Source: a virus. Taken from it: a stretch of DNA of 43,165 nt. The stretch lies in the IMG/VR virus record IMGVR_UViG_3300043398_000501, positions 1 through 43,165 of that record. One strand, written 5' to 3'. A model generated the notes under the pieces. It saw nothing but the letters and a program-made list of their open reading frames with translations. It searched no databases and was not told where the DNA came from. Positions 1-8,539 of the stretch are shown piece by piece (positions within the stretch are counted from its first letter, which is position 1; each line of letters starts with the position of its first letter). The position numbers were made by a program, and so were the translations under genes.

Positions 1-155
1 CCCAGACTCGGCTGATCGGCGCTCAAACGGGCCCAGACTCGGCTGATCGGCGCTCAAACGGGCCCAGACTCGGCTGATCGGCGCTCAAACGGGCCCAGAC
101 TCGGCTGATCGGCGCTCAAACGGGCCCAGACTCGGCTGATCGGCGCTCAAACGGG
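1..155. repeat. Five-copy perfect 31-bp tandem repeat at the left edge
   Basis: A 31-bp unit starting CCCAGACTCGG and ending CTCAAACGGG is repeated five times without change (1-31, 32-62, 63-93, 94-124, 125-155) and may continue beyond the window. The unit length is not a multiple of three, so it cannot encode a simple peptide repeat. Each unit holds a near-palindrome centred on GATC (GCTGATCGGC) and is bounded by CCC and GGG. There are no spacers, so it is not a CRISPR array. It could be an iteron-like replication or packaging site, or the point where an assembly ended in a repeat. Confidence 0.95.
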
Positions 156-250
156 CCCCACGATCATGCGGTCTGTGTCACCGACGCGCCGGCCGGGTTA
201 TCCTGTGTTGAACGTCTGGCCTCAGGTGGTCAGGCGCCCGGAGACACAAG
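156..250 (+). other. Short non-coding leader between the tandem repeat and the first gene
   Basis: No gene is seen here. A TATCCT hexamer at 199-204 could be a -10 element for the first gene, but there is no convincing -35. A GGAG at 240-243 lies 7 nt before the ATG at 251 and serves as its ribosome binding site. Confidence 0.4.
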
Positions 251-991
251 ATGAGCGACGGGTTGGATCTTTGGATGCTCGATGATGACCACAGGACGTC
301 AGCCAAGTACCTGGCCGACATGCACGTCTGGCGCCAGGGCATGGTGTTGAGCCTCGTGCTGACGAATGCCGCGGCCCACGCCGGGGCTGAGGGGTGTCCG
401 ATCAACGCCGCGTGGGCCGGATCTACGCTGGTTCAGTGGGTCCTGTCCTCCTCAGAGGCGTGGGAGTGGATGGTGGATCACTGCAGGGCGACCGTGGTCG
501 AGAGGAGGTTCAGATTCATGAAGGTCTACCCGTCCGAACGGCTGATGTGGTGGGCGCTTGACAACGCTCCGACCGGGCTCGCCCCCCTCGAGCCCGGGTC
601 TACGCTGGAGATCCCCCAGCTGACCCACAACCGATGCAAGATCCCAGGCGATCCGGTGTCTACCTACAGGGCCCAGTACCACAAGGCGGAGCTCGAGATG
701 GCCAGGCGCATGGTCCTGGCCAAGATGGCCGGCCTCAGATGCGGTCAGATGCCGACCGGTCTCCTCGGCAGACTAGGCTGGGACCGGCCGGAGAGACCGA
801 GGCCGAGCTGGATGCCGGAGTTCGTCCCGCCGACCGACCCCACGCCGGAGCAGCGCCACGCCGTCATGGTCCACGCGCCGGCCGAACGTATGCCGTGGAG
901 GGCATACATCAAGAAGTACAAGTCCATCCTGGTGGCGTGCATGAACGACCCCGAGTCCTACGGCCCGACTGACCTGAGCGGACATCCGTGA
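251..991 (+). CDS. Phage protein resembling the 'pyrimidine dimer DNA glycosylase' family
   Basis: This 246-residue protein matches, from memory, the layout of small phage proteins annotated as pyrimidine dimer DNA glycosylases. Residues about 7-40 (LWMLDDD, then DMHVWRQGMVLSLVLTNAA) resemble the family's N-terminal aspartate and DKHVVKM..SAQ..  segments. Residues about 52-100 resemble the tryptophan-rich helical block (WEWMVDHC..., RFRFMKVYPSE). GDPVSTYRAQYHKAE at about 137 resembles the family's DPVEAYR.YY signature. The usual DKHVVKM is changed to DMHVWRQ, so activity is uncertain. A C-terminal extension of about 80 residues is basic and proline-rich. The ATG has a GGAG 7 nt upstream. The stop overlaps the next gene's GTG (GTGA), suggesting coupling. 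The assignment rests on pattern recognition only. Confidence 0.55.
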   Translation: MSDGLDLWMLDDDHRTSAKYLADMHVWRQGMVLSLVLTNAAAHAGAEGCPINAAWAGSTLVQWVLSSSEAWEWMVDHCRATVVERRFRFMKVYPSERLMWWALDNAPTGLAPLEPGSTLEIPQLTHNRCKIPGDPVSTYRAQYHKAELEMARRMVLAKMAGLRCGQMPTGLLGRLGWDRPERPRPSWMPEFVPPTDPTPEQRHAVMVHAPAERMPWRAYIKKYKSILVACMNDPESYGPTDLSGHP

Positions 992-1626
992 GGCCCGTCA
1001 CGAAGCGACGTCCAGCCACCGCCACGGCGGTTCGACGCGTCGTCGTGGATGCCGTGTTCGCCTTCGACGACCCCAGCGTCGAGTGGCGCCACGACCCGAG
1101 GGGGTTCGTGGTCGGACTGTCGCCGAACGATCGGCCGAGGGTCAAGGTGTGGCATCGGTCGCTCCAGGTGGAACCGTTCGTCACGCGCGAGATCAGGGAT
1201 CATCGCTTCGGATTCTCGTCGACCGTCATCGCGGGCCAGCTGGTCAACATCGAGGTGTCGGCCTGGCCGATGCCCAACGGCCAATTCAGCGTGTGGGAGG
1301 TCGAGCCGTCTGACAGGGGCCAGGTCAACGTCCGCCTGCCTGGGACCGTGACGCCCGTCGAGGTCGTCGTGCACGTGTCCGCTGGCGAGTCGTACCTCTT
1401 CCCTCGGGGGACGTTCAGGCGGGTAACCCCCGCGTACGACCTGAACGGCGTGACGGTGGAGGTGCTCAAGGTCGACGCGCCGGACCTGACGGTCAAGAAG
1501 CGCGTCGTGTCAGCGGGCGCGCCGTGCGACATCGACGACCGTCGCTCCAAGGCCCATCCGTCGACCATCAGGATGGTCGTCGAGGCGGCCCGGGTGTCGC
1601 TGGAGCCGAGGCTGATCGACCGTTGA
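988..1626 (+). CDS. Hypothetical protein
   Basis: A 212-residue protein that I do not recognise. The GTG start overlaps the previous stop in GTGA, the usual coupling arrangement in this genome. The sequence alternates short hydrophobic strands with charged turns (VVVHVSAGESYLF, VTVEVLKVDAP), suggesting a mostly beta fold, and has a basic first 12 residues. There is no signal peptide, membrane segment or cysteine cluster. It sits among small genes ahead of the head module, where phages often keep accessory or minor virion genes. A minor structural role is possible but not shown. Confidence 0.6.
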   Translation: MRPVTKRRPATATAVRRVVVDAVFAFDDPSVEWRHDPRGFVVGLSPNDRPRVKVWHRSLQVEPFVTREIRDHRFGFSSTVIAGQLVNIEVSAWPMPNGQFSVWEVEPSDRGQVNVRLPGTVTPVEVVVHVSAGESYLFPRGTFRRVTPAYDLNGVTVEVLKVDAPDLTVKKRVVSAGAPCDIDDRRSKAHPSTIRMVVEAARVSLEPRLIDR

Positions 1627-1676
1627 CGACCCGACCCCGAGTGGCCGGTGTCACGCGGGGTCGATACCCTGGGGGA

Positions 1677-1955
1677 GTGTTCAGGTTATGCCACATCAAG
1701 ATCGCCATGGTCAGCGGGGTCGACGCGACCGTGATCCTGCCGGCCAACTCCAAGGGTCACCTGTTCCGCATGGAGGAGTCCATCGCGTGGAAGATGGGGA
1801 CGTCGGAGGCCGACGCGGCCACCGGGTTCCCCATCGCCTCGGGCGAGGGATTGTCGATGGACGGCCCGTGCGAGAAGCAGGCCGTCCACTTCGTGCAGTC
1901 GAGCGGGTCGCCGTCCACGCTGCACTGGGTGTACCAGACGCCGCTCGTGAGGTGA
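1677..1955 (+). CDS. Small beta-rich protein, possibly a capsid or virion surface protein
   Basis: A protein of about 92 residues with motifs seen in small phage decoration-like proteins: SGVDATVILPANSKG, then GFPIASGEGLSM, then VHFVQSSGSPSTLHWVYQT. The pattern of short beta strands with glycine and serine turns suggests a compact barrel. The start is uncertain. GTG at 1677 is immediately preceded by GGGGGAG with almost no spacing, and a TACCCT at 1664-1669 would place a transcript start at about this GTG, so a leaderless message is possible. The in-frame ATG at 1707 has no clear ribosome binding site. Decoration function is inferred from sequence style and from position near the head genes. 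Confidence 0.55.
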   Translation: MFRLCHIKIAMVSGVDATVILPANSKGHLFRMEESIAWKMGTSEADAATGFPIASGEGLSMDGPCEKQAVHFVQSSGSPSTLHWVYQTPLVR

Positions 1956-1958
1956 GCC

Positions 1959-2384
1959 GTGGACACGTCGAGGGGGTTCGCCGGCCTGTGGATGCACGGA
2001 CCGATGGTTTCGCCGTCGGTCAGGTTGGTGAAGACCAAGGCGGAACACCACAGATGGGCTGAGATGCTGAGGATCCTGACGGCGACTCCCAATCGTCGTG
2101 CGTGCCCACTGTCCATCAAATCGTGCGTCGAGCTGGCCCGGCGTGGCGCGCTGGACGCCATCGAGGACTTCTCCACGGCCGACGGCCTGCTCGCCGTGAC
2201 CCCTCAGGCCGAGACGAGGCTGTGGAGGATGCTCCAGGCCATGTCCGACGTGGGCCTGGTGGCCCTGTTCTCCGAGGGCAAGATCATCGGTGACAACCAG
2301 AGGCGGCGCTCCGTTTGGGAGGCCACGCCGGACGGGGTCGCGACCCTCGCGGACTGGGATGACGTCACGGCGGACTGTCTCTGA
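1959..2384 (+). CDS. Small protein with a winged-helix-like C-terminal half
   Basis: A 141-residue protein starting at GTG, with GTGAGGTGA just upstream overlapping the previous stop. Residues about 50-90 look helical, followed at about 82-135 by a helix-helix-strand-strand pattern (PQAETRLWRMLQAMSDVGLVALFSEGKII, then RRSVWEATPDGVATL) typical of a winged helix ending in a beta hairpin. This suggests DNA binding, perhaps as a phage regulator or a small-terminase-like protein, but no specific family is identified. It is followed by 70 non-coding bases, so it may end a short operon. Confidence 0.55.
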   Translation: MDTSRGFAGLWMHGPMVSPSVRLVKTKAEHHRWAEMLRILTATPNRRACPLSIKSCVELARRGALDAIEDFSTADGLLAVTPQAETRLWRMLQAMSDVGLVALFSEGKIIGDNQRRRSVWEATPDGVATLADWDDVTADCL

Positions 2385-2454
2385 CGACGTCCGTCGAACC
2401 CGTCGGGCCAACTCTCCCGTGGCTGAGTCGACGTGGCGCTGTTAATTCAAAGAA

Positions 2455-3429
2455 ATGGAAGCGAGCTCGGTGAAGATCGCCATGATGATGGACCAGATGA
2501 GGTCGGACCTAGTCCGCGGCCTCGTGTGGTTCGTCAACTATGCGGCTCTCGACCCGGGCGCAGTCAGGGCGGAGGACCTGGATCTGCACGGCACCGGGAT
2601 GCTGCCCACCGACGTGGAGCTGTTCGCCCACAGGTGGCTGGCGTTTGGACCGTCGGTGGACATCCAGCACGACGGGATCGGTCGAAATGTCAGGGCCGTC
2701 GAGTCGTTCTTCAACGCGCCAGAGATCGCATCGCCGGCGTTCCCGATCAACAGCCACGCGGCTCGTCTAGACGTCCATCAGTCCAAGGAGGCCATGGACG
2801 GCCTCAGGAGCGGGAAGCTCAACAGCGTCAGCCTCGACGCTCTGACCTTCAACAAGGTCGTCAGGTTGCCGGTGGCCACGGGCCGCGGAGCGCCACGGCC
2901 CGTGGCGCTCCCCTCCACCCTCTCGGAGTGGGCTGCGGAGATCGCCTCATGCGGCTATGAGGGAGTCCAGGCCGTCAGGGAGGTCTCTCCAGGCCTGTTC
3001 GTCGCGGTCAGGTCGCACGGCATGCCTCTGGCCATCGCCGTGGATGCCGACACCATCGAGGTGTCTGGCGTGTCCGACGGCCCGTGGGCCGGCCTGGCAG
3101 CCGCCCTGTTCGAGTCTCCGACCCTCACCAGGGCGGCGTCGAGGTGGCCCACGGACCACTCCCCTTGGGATCGGGATGACGCCGTGAGGTCCCTCGAGTC
3201 GGTCGGCGTTCGCGCAGGTTCGGCATCGGGTTCGATCCTCGGGAGAGAGGCGTTCGCCGCCTGCAGGGGCGCAGACGCTTGGCTCCCACACCACAGAGTC
3301 AGGTCCGGCGCCATGATGACCTCCAGGGCGGGTGTCCTCGAGGCGATGTCCAGGCTCGACTCGATTCCCCCGGAGCTCAGGCCCGGGGCGGAGGCTCACC
3401 TTCGTGGTCACCTCGAGGAGGCAACGTGA
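2455..3429 (+). CDS. XkdF-like prohead maturation protease
   Basis: A 324-residue protein with an N-terminal domain resembling the XkdF/herpes-assemblin-type phage protease. ELFAHRWLAFG (about residues 60-70), SVDIQHDG (about 71-78) and RAVESFFNAPE (about 82-92) match the family's helix, H-D and VES motifs, which hold the expected catalytic His and Ser. KEAMDGLRSGKLNSVSLDALT (about 111-131) matches the 'W..I..G...G.S..G' segment. Such proteases cleave scaffold and capsid N-termini in the prohead, and this gene lies just before the putative scaffold and capsid genes. ATG 2455 has only a weak purine stretch (AAAGAA) upstream; GTG 2470 is an alternative. The C-terminal half (about residues 140-320) is not recognised. 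The stop overlaps the next GTG. Confidence 0.7.
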   Translation: MEASSVKIAMMMDQMRSDLVRGLVWFVNYAALDPGAVRAEDLDLHGTGMLPTDVELFAHRWLAFGPSVDIQHDGIGRNVRAVESFFNAPEIASPAFPINSHAARLDVHQSKEAMDGLRSGKLNSVSLDALTFNKVVRLPVATGRGAPRPVALPSTLSEWAAEIASCGYEGVQAVREVSPGLFVAVRSHGMPLAIAVDADTIEVSGVSDGPWAGLAAALFESPTLTRAASRWPTDHSPWDRDDAVRSLESVGVRAGSASGSILGREAFAACRGADAWLPHHRVRSGAMMTSRAGVLEAMSRLDSIPPELRPGAEAHLRGHLEEAT

Positions 3430-4661
3430 GGAGGAGCCGTCGTCAGCTGAACGTCGGGCCGGACGGGACGGCGGAGGTGGTGCTGCTCACCAATCCGATA
3501 CCGCGTCACCTCTCGATCGTCGACTGGGGCGCGAACGACCGGCCCGCGTCGTCGTGGAAGTCCGCCTCACCGCCTGGTGACGTCCTCAGGGATCCGCCGG
3601 GACCCCAGGCGATCCAACGGGCCGGTGCCTCGGCGGACGAGCTGGTGGGGTTCATCGACGAGACCCTCGACGCGTGGGAGACCGTCCTCATCGACGTGCT
3701 CGACCGTCCGATCGCCGCGTCGGACAGGGCCGCTCGGGTGATCGCCTGCACCAACCAGGCGGCCGCGCGCGTGGCGGCCCTCGCGGTGGCGGTCGGACAC
3801 GCCAAGATGGCGGAGGTCGCGTCCCAACGTCGCGTCGACCTCCAACCTCACATGCGCCTCGAGGCGAATACCGAGACGCAGATCGATCGGAATGCCTTCG
3901 TCAGGTCGCTCGGCCAGGCCAAGGTGCACCTCAGGGACTCCGTGGTGTCCGTGCTCGCCGCTGGAGGCGAGGGATCATCGACGGAGACCATCCTCGGCAT
4001 CTTCTCAGAGGTCGGCTGTCTGTTCGCTCAGTGGGCGTCTGAGATCCGCGACGGCGTCGTCGGGGTCGCCGCCAAGTCGTCGTCAACACCTCAGGAGGCT
4101 CCAGTGCTCACCATCGTCATGCTCGCTGCCCTGGCGAAGGAGGATCCCGTCGGGTTCCTCGAGGTCGTCGACCAGGCCCGGAAGGATGCGGCCGCCAAGT
4201 TCCCCGAAGCCGCGAAGAAGTTCGCCTGGGGAGACACCGGCGTCGAGCAGTTCGACCCCCAGGAGTTCATCCGTCAGCTCCGCGACTTTCAGGGCGGAGA
4301 GGCCATCCTCGGCATGATCGCGAGCGCGGTCTCGAGCGTCGACGTGGACGCCGCGGCTTCGATCTCTGGTACGCCGAAGGTCAACTCCGCCATGAAGTCG
4401 GCGGCGCGCGCGGCCTTCGCCAAGACCATCGCCGCCGAGATCAAGGCCAACCCCTCGGGAGACCTCGCGAACGCCATCAAGGAGATGGTCGCCCCGTCCG
4501 TCGCCGAGGCGATGGTCCAGACCATGAAGGCGTTCTACTCCTCGCCGACCCCGCAGGGCGATCCCGCCGGAGCCTTCGGGTTCGCCCCCGAGGAGGACGA
4601 CGGCGACCCGCTGGAGGTCGAGATGCCCGCGCTCAACCGGATGGTCGGCGCCCGCGGCTGA
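3426..4661 (+). CDS. Putative scaffold or head assembly protein with a VDxGAN motif
   Basis: A protein of 411 residues starting at a GTG that overlaps the protease stop (GTGA); longer in-frame versions would lie inside the protease gene. Residues about 25-45 read NPIPRHLSIVDWGANDRPA and match the 'SLVDxGAN' element that normally begins XkdF-type proteases. The rest is alanine-rich, largely helical and acidic near the end (EEDDGDPLEVE), with coiled-coil-like stretches, as expected for a scaffold removed during maturation. Position between protease and major capsid gene supports this. A portal-like role seems unlikely because the usual mixed alpha/beta portal core is not seen. Confidence 0.55.
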   Translation: MRRSRRQLNVGPDGTAEVVLLTNPIPRHLSIVDWGANDRPASSWKSASPPGDVLRDPPGPQAIQRAGASADELVGFIDETLDAWETVLIDVLDRPIAASDRAARVIACTNQAAARVAALAVAVGHAKMAEVASQRRVDLQPHMRLEANTETQIDRNAFVRSLGQAKVHLRDSVVSVLAAGGEGSSTETILGIFSEVGCLFAQWASEIRDGVVGVAAKSSSTPQEAPVLTIVMLAALAKEDPVGFLEVVDQARKDAAAKFPEAAKKFAWGDTGVEQFDPQEFIRQLRDFQGGEAILGMIASAVSSVDVDAAASISGTPKVNSAMKSAARAAFAKTIAAEIKANPSGDLANAIKEMVAPSVAEAMVQTMKAFYSSPTPQGDPAGAFGFAPEEDDGDPLEVEMPALNRMVGARG

Positions 4662-4722
4662 CCCAAGCCGCGTCCAGTCCTTCAACCCTACGACGCAACA
4701 GCCCAACCCTCGGGGATTCCAG

Positions 4723-6171
4723 ATGGATCCGATCGTCGAACAGGCCCTCAAGGCCGTGCAGGGCCTGGTCGCCGGAACCCCGGCGACCGGGCGGTCGAAC
4801 CAGGTGATGGAGGTCCGGGTCGAGCAGAACCGGTCCCCGGCCACCCCGCAGCGCACCGTGAGGTCCGCTGGCCTCGACGGCGGCGTGTCGGTCTCCACCA
4901 GGGGATCGGGCTACCTCGAGGCTGACTCGGAGCCCGCCGGGACGGCTCTCAACCCCGAGGCGCAGCTCGGGATCTTCGCGCGGATCCGGAAGGAGTCCGA
5001 CTGGCTGCGTTTCACCACGTTCGCGCCGGTCACGGAGCAGTCCGGGTACCTCGACACGTGGGATGATCGGAGCTTCCGGATGCATCCGATGCCCACCGAG
5101 GGCGTCCGCAGCGGCATCCCGATCCACAAGCCGGATGTCGACGCCAGCCAGTACCAGACCCGGACCATCTCGGGGGCGTTCGGCATCCGCCTGACCGCCA
5201 TCAAGGCGGCCAAGCGCGCCGGCCAGGACGTGAACCAGCTGGTGCGTCGGGGCATCGCCACCGGCATCGGCAACGTGCTGGCCGACCTCGGGATCAATGG
5301 TTCGACCGCCCTGCCGACCGACACCGACCTGAACATACAGCGCTCGGCTGTCGACGGGTGGCTCACCAAGATCCGGGCCAACTCGGCGAACTACCAGGGT
5401 CGCGACGCCGGGTTCTCGTACCACAACGGCATCTGGGCCGGCATGATCCAGCAGCTCGACAAGTCCTACCGATCGCATCCCGGCCTCGCGTGGGGCATCA
5501 CCGACAGCATCGGGTCGCGCTGGCTGACCGAGCTGACCGCGACCGGAGACTCGCCGAGCAACGCCCACCCGAGCATCGTGAACAGCCTCGGGAGCAACCT
5601 GCTCAATGCGATGGGCGCTCAGGCGAATCCGATGGGCAAGCCCGGCGTCGTCATCCCTCAGCTGATCGACGACGGTCACAGCACCGACGAGGGCTACGAC
5701 GGCATGGCGCCGACGTCCCTGGTGAACAACGGCGACGGGACGCTGACCATCAACATCAACACCCTGGCGACCTCCGGCGTCAACCGCTCCGACAGCGGTG
5801 CGGACGGACAGCGCTACGTGACCGTGGGTCGGCTATCCACCGGCGTCGAGGAGACCCTCGCGGTCGCCTACTCCGCGCCCAACAACACCGTCACGACGGC
5901 CGGCCTGCTCGGCCAGACCGTCGTGTCGACCACCGCGGCCGACTACTACGTCAAGTGGGCCGACGTCCAGCCCATCATGCTCGGCGTGTTCCCGTTCCTG
6001 ACCATGGTGGTCCGGAACGGCATGCGTATCTACACGGTCTTCTACCCCCACGACGAGAAGATCGAGGTGATCGTTCACATCGACCTCGACTTCCTCGTGG
6101 TCGACTACGACGGCGTCTCCTTGACGGATGATCTCATCACGCCCAGGTTCTCCGTCCTTCCGGCGCTCTGA
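4723..6171 (+). CDS. Major capsid protein (HK97-type phage coat)
   Basis: A 482-residue protein in the standard place for the major coat protein. Its first 60-70 residues are charged and low in complexity, like a delta domain or propeptide removed by a prohead protease. A core follows with helix-strand patterns (QLGIFARIRKESDWLRF, then FGIRLTAIKAAKRAGQD) and a long C-terminal beta region ending FFV-type strands (IEVIVHIDLDFLVVDYDGVSL). It begins with ATG preceded by GGGGA at 7 nt, unlike the GTG starts of its neighbours. Of its 28 arginines only 3 use AGG or AGA by my count, which fits selection for high expression. The fold is inferred from context and sequence style. Confidence 0.8.
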   Translation: MDPIVEQALKAVQGLVAGTPATGRSNQVMEVRVEQNRSPATPQRTVRSAGLDGGVSVSTRGSGYLEADSEPAGTALNPEAQLGIFARIRKESDWLRFTTFAPVTEQSGYLDTWDDRSFRMHPMPTEGVRSGIPIHKPDVDASQYQTRTISGAFGIRLTAIKAAKRAGQDVNQLVRRGIATGIGNVLADLGINGSTALPTDTDLNIQRSAVDGWLTKIRANSANYQGRDAGFSYHNGIWAGMIQQLDKSYRSHPGLAWGITDSIGSRWLTELTATGDSPSNAHPSIVNSLGSNLLNAMGAQANPMGKPGVVIPQLIDDGHSTDEGYDGMAPTSLVNNGDGTLTININTLATSGVNRSDSGADGQRYVTVGRLSTGVEETLAVAYSAPNNTVTTAGLLGQTVVSTTAADYYVKWADVQPIMLGVFPFLTMVVRNGMRIYTVFYPHDEKIEVIVHIDLDFLVVDYDGVSLTDDLITPRFSVLPAL

Positions 6172-6226
6172 GGAGACGGCTGAACTGAACGGCGGCAGAG
6201 TTCAGGGATTTTGGAGTGAGGACCCG

Positions 6227-6523
6227 ATGCTCGTCACGTTCACCGTCAGGCACGAGAGGGCTGTGAGCCCGGTCACCCCGGGCCTGATGGTGAGTAGGGG
6301 ATATCGACTGGTATTGGAGCCGGACAGATTCCCGAAGCACAGGCTGTTGGTCAACAGGCTCAGGCGTTCAGGGGCGTGGACGGAGGACGGCGTCAAGCCA
6401 GAGGATCTCAAGCCGGTGCAGACGAAGGCGCCGGAGGAACAGCAGAAGATCGACGAGGTCCTGCCCCATCAGGCCGACATCATCGCGAAGATCCGCAACA
6501 GAGCGAGCAACCCCAACCAGTGA
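6227..6523 (+). CDS. Small hypothetical protein after the capsid gene
   Basis: A 98-residue protein starting at ATG 6227 with GTGAGGA five nt upstream; an open frame reaches back into the capsid gene but this start has the ribosome binding site. The first 60 residues look beta-rich and basic (TFTVRHERAV, YRLVLEPDRFPKHRLLVNRLRR) and the last 40 are helical and charged (EEQQKIDEVLPHQADIIAKIR). No family is recognised. Its position directly after the coat gene suggests a minor head protein or adaptor. Confidence 0.6.
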   Translation: MLVTFTVRHERAVSPVTPGLMVSRGYRLVLEPDRFPKHRLLVNRLRRSGAWTEDGVKPEDLKPVQTKAPEEQQKIDEVLPHQADIIAKIRNRASNPNQ

Positions 6524-6530
6524 GAAGCAG

Positions 6531-7487
6531 ATGTCCCTCGACGTCGTCGCAGCGCTCGCCCTGTGCAACGCAGGCGAGAACTATCAGCCCCCGCCGTTCT
6601 GGGTCGAGGGCGTCTTCGTGGAGCCGCCGGTCCAGACGCGCTCCAGCCAGGCCACCGGAGCCGCAGGAGCCACCGTGCTCCGAGCCGCGTACACGGCGGG
6701 TCGGGTGAAGATGAACGGTCGAGTGGCCGACGTGGCGGGCGCCGAGGCGACCCTCGTGTCGCAGAACGGCTACCTGACCTCCGGCCAAGCGGTGTGGTTC
6801 ACGCTGGTGGCCGTGCAGCATCGTCCGTCCTCGGCGATCAACCTCATCTGGGTGCCCGGCACCGTGGCTGCGCTGGCGAGCGTGGCCAAGCCCACCCACG
6901 CTCAGATCGTCGACGCGCTGGACCTCGACGACCGTCCATCGTACGTGATCTGCGGAAGCCTGCGGTTCTACCGGGTGTCGGACCTGGTGATCGTCCACGC
7001 GGCGTCGGACGTGCAGCGACCCGCGTACGTCGACTCGGCCAACAAGACCGAGATCGTGTACGACGAGAGCGATCAGAGCAACATGGCGGAGGTCGCCGGA
7101 TCCACCATCGAGGTCCAGGTGGGCCTCGTGCAAATGTCCGGCGTGGCCGCCGGATCACTGTACATGGACGGCATCCCGCTTCCCGCCTGGCCCTTCGGCG
7201 GCAAGATCGAGTCGATGCACTACATCCCGGCCGTGAACGGAACCGGGGCCGGTGCCACTCAGGACGTCGTCCTTGGCATCGACGGGACCGCTCTGACGGG
7301 AGGCGTGCTCACCCTGACCCTCGCGAACGCGGTGATCCCGACCCCGGTGGCGGCGACCGCGATCACGGCGGCGAACAAGTTCAAGGCCGGCGCCACTCTC
7401 GACGTCGAGACCGACAACACCGGCACCGACTTCACGGCTGGATCGGGAACCCTGCGCGTCGTTCTGAAGCGGTTCGTCCGGCGCTGA
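6531..7487 (+). CDS. Putative capsid-associated or head fibre-like structural protein
   Basis: A 318-residue protein starting at ATG, 7 nt after the previous stop. It is rich in glycine, alanine, threonine and valine, with repeated beta-strand patterns (VVLGIDGTALTGGVLTLTLANAVIPTP, ATLDVETDNTGTDFTAGSGTLRVVLK), as in decoration or surface proteins of virions. No membrane segment or catalytic motif is seen. Its place between the coat gene and the head-tail joining genes supports a head role. A specific family cannot be named. Confidence 0.55.
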   Translation: MSLDVVAALALCNAGENYQPPPFWVEGVFVEPPVQTRSSQATGAAGATVLRAAYTAGRVKMNGRVADVAGAEATLVSQNGYLTSGQAVWFTLVAVQHRPSSAINLIWVPGTVAALASVAKPTHAQIVDALDLDDRPSYVICGSLRFYRVSDLVIVHAASDVQRPAYVDSANKTEIVYDESDQSNMAEVAGSTIEVQVGLVQMSGVAAGSLYMDGIPLPAWPFGGKIESMHYIPAVNGTGAGATQDVVLGIDGTALTGGVLTLTLANAVIPTPVAATAITAANKFKAGATLDVETDNTGTDFTAGSGTLRVVLKRFVRR

Positions 7488-7507
7488 TCGGCGCCGGTGG
7501 AGGCGTC

Positions 7508-8536
7508 GTGCGTTACGAGACCCAACGCAGGGACCGCATCTTTGCCGCCCTGGAGGTCGAGGCCTCCGGGGTGCCGCAAACCGGCCTCACGCCGACCGCC
7601 ATCATCCGGCGCGTCTCAGACGGGAAGTTCTGGGATGGCGCCGAGTTTGCCGTGGGATCCACCTCCATCGATATGACGGAGGTGGACCAGGTGAATCTTC
7701 CTGGCCTTTATAGGGTGGACCTGAACTCCGAGTTTCTCGACATGGAGCTGGGAGCGGAGGGGTACGAGGTCGCCATGACGGAGTCGGTCAACTCCGTCAG
7801 AGAACTCCTCGTGATCACGCCGATCGATGGAGGATCCGACGATCCGGTGTACCAGGAGGCCATCCCGGTGGCGCTTCAGTCCCAGGACGTCTTGAGGGTC
7901 GACTCCGGATCCACAGCCAGGATCGTCGTAACGGTGACCACCACTCCGCCTGTCAGTGGCAAGGCCGGGGCGTGGTTGCTCGGCGAAATGTTGCTGTGCG
8001 TCGGTGAGGACGATGATGGGGTCATCGACCTCGAGGACGATGGCGTCGAGATGCCGACGATGGTCGAATCAGCGTCTCCTGTCGACGGCGGTGCCACGGC
8101 ATCGGTGACCGGTGATCCCGTCTTCGAGGCTGAGGGCGGTCCTCAGGACGAGGACGTTTACGAGGTTCCGGTGGACGACTCGACGGACTTCGAGATCGGT
8201 GACCTCGTGAGAGGTGTCAGAAAGCCAGATGGTCAGGGGCTCGTTCACCGGGTGGTCGGTAAGGGGTCTGGAATCCTGAGGCTGCACGCTCACGAAGGTC
8301 AGTTCGACATCGTTGATGGCGACACCCTGGAGGTAGTGGAAGGTTCCGGCGTGTACGTCGGATTCGTCGATCTGAGCGTGGATGACTATCTGTCCGTATC
8401 ACAGCGCCGGGCGACCTTCAGGATGTCTGCGATCACGCTGATGAGCGGTGACGGACCGAAGTGGGACCAGGCCGCCGTTCTGTCCTGGGTCAGGACCGTG
8501 GAACTGACCGTCAACCCTGGCTACAGAACGGGGTGA
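7508..8536 (+). CDS. Hypothetical beta-rich structural protein of the head or neck module
   Basis: A 342-residue protein. The frame is open far upstream, but GTG 7508 has GGTGGAGG at good spacing and lies just after the previous stop. The N-terminal 110 residues look like an Ig-like or bacterial-surface beta domain (GLYRVDLNSEFLDMELGAEGYEVAM is a typical strand-turn pattern). The middle is strongly acidic (EDDDGVIDLEDDGVEM). A later segment, DEDVYEVPVDDSTDFEIGDLV, looks like another small barrel. A similar 'V.PGVYRV' N-terminal pattern occurs in the next gene, so the two may share a domain. The function is unknown; a head-tail location is inferred from order. Confidence 0.5.
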   Translation: MRYETQRRDRIFAALEVEASGVPQTGLTPTAIIRRVSDGKFWDGAEFAVGSTSIDMTEVDQVNLPGLYRVDLNSEFLDMELGAEGYEVAMTESVNSVRELLVITPIDGGSDDPVYQEAIPVALQSQDVLRVDSGSTARIVVTVTTTPPVSGKAGAWLLGEMLLCVGEDDDGVIDLEDDGVEMPTMVESASPVDGGATASVTGDPVFEAEGGPQDEDVYEVPVDDSTDFEIGDLVRGVRKPDGQGLVHRVVGKGSGILRLHAHEGQFDIVDGDTLEVVEGSGVYVGFVDLSVDDYLSVSQRRATFRMSAITLMSGDGPKWDQAAVLSWVRTVELTVNPGYRTG

Positions 8537-8539
8537 GAC

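Noticed and set aside
1-155. CRISPR array
   Set aside because: The 31-bp units are directly adjacent with no unique spacers and there are no cas genes.
6563-7507. Extension of the 7508 gene upstream to give a 657-residue protein
   Set aside because: The extra part lies wholly inside the 6531-7487 gene in another frame, is Arg-rich, and GTG 7508 has its own ribosome binding site.
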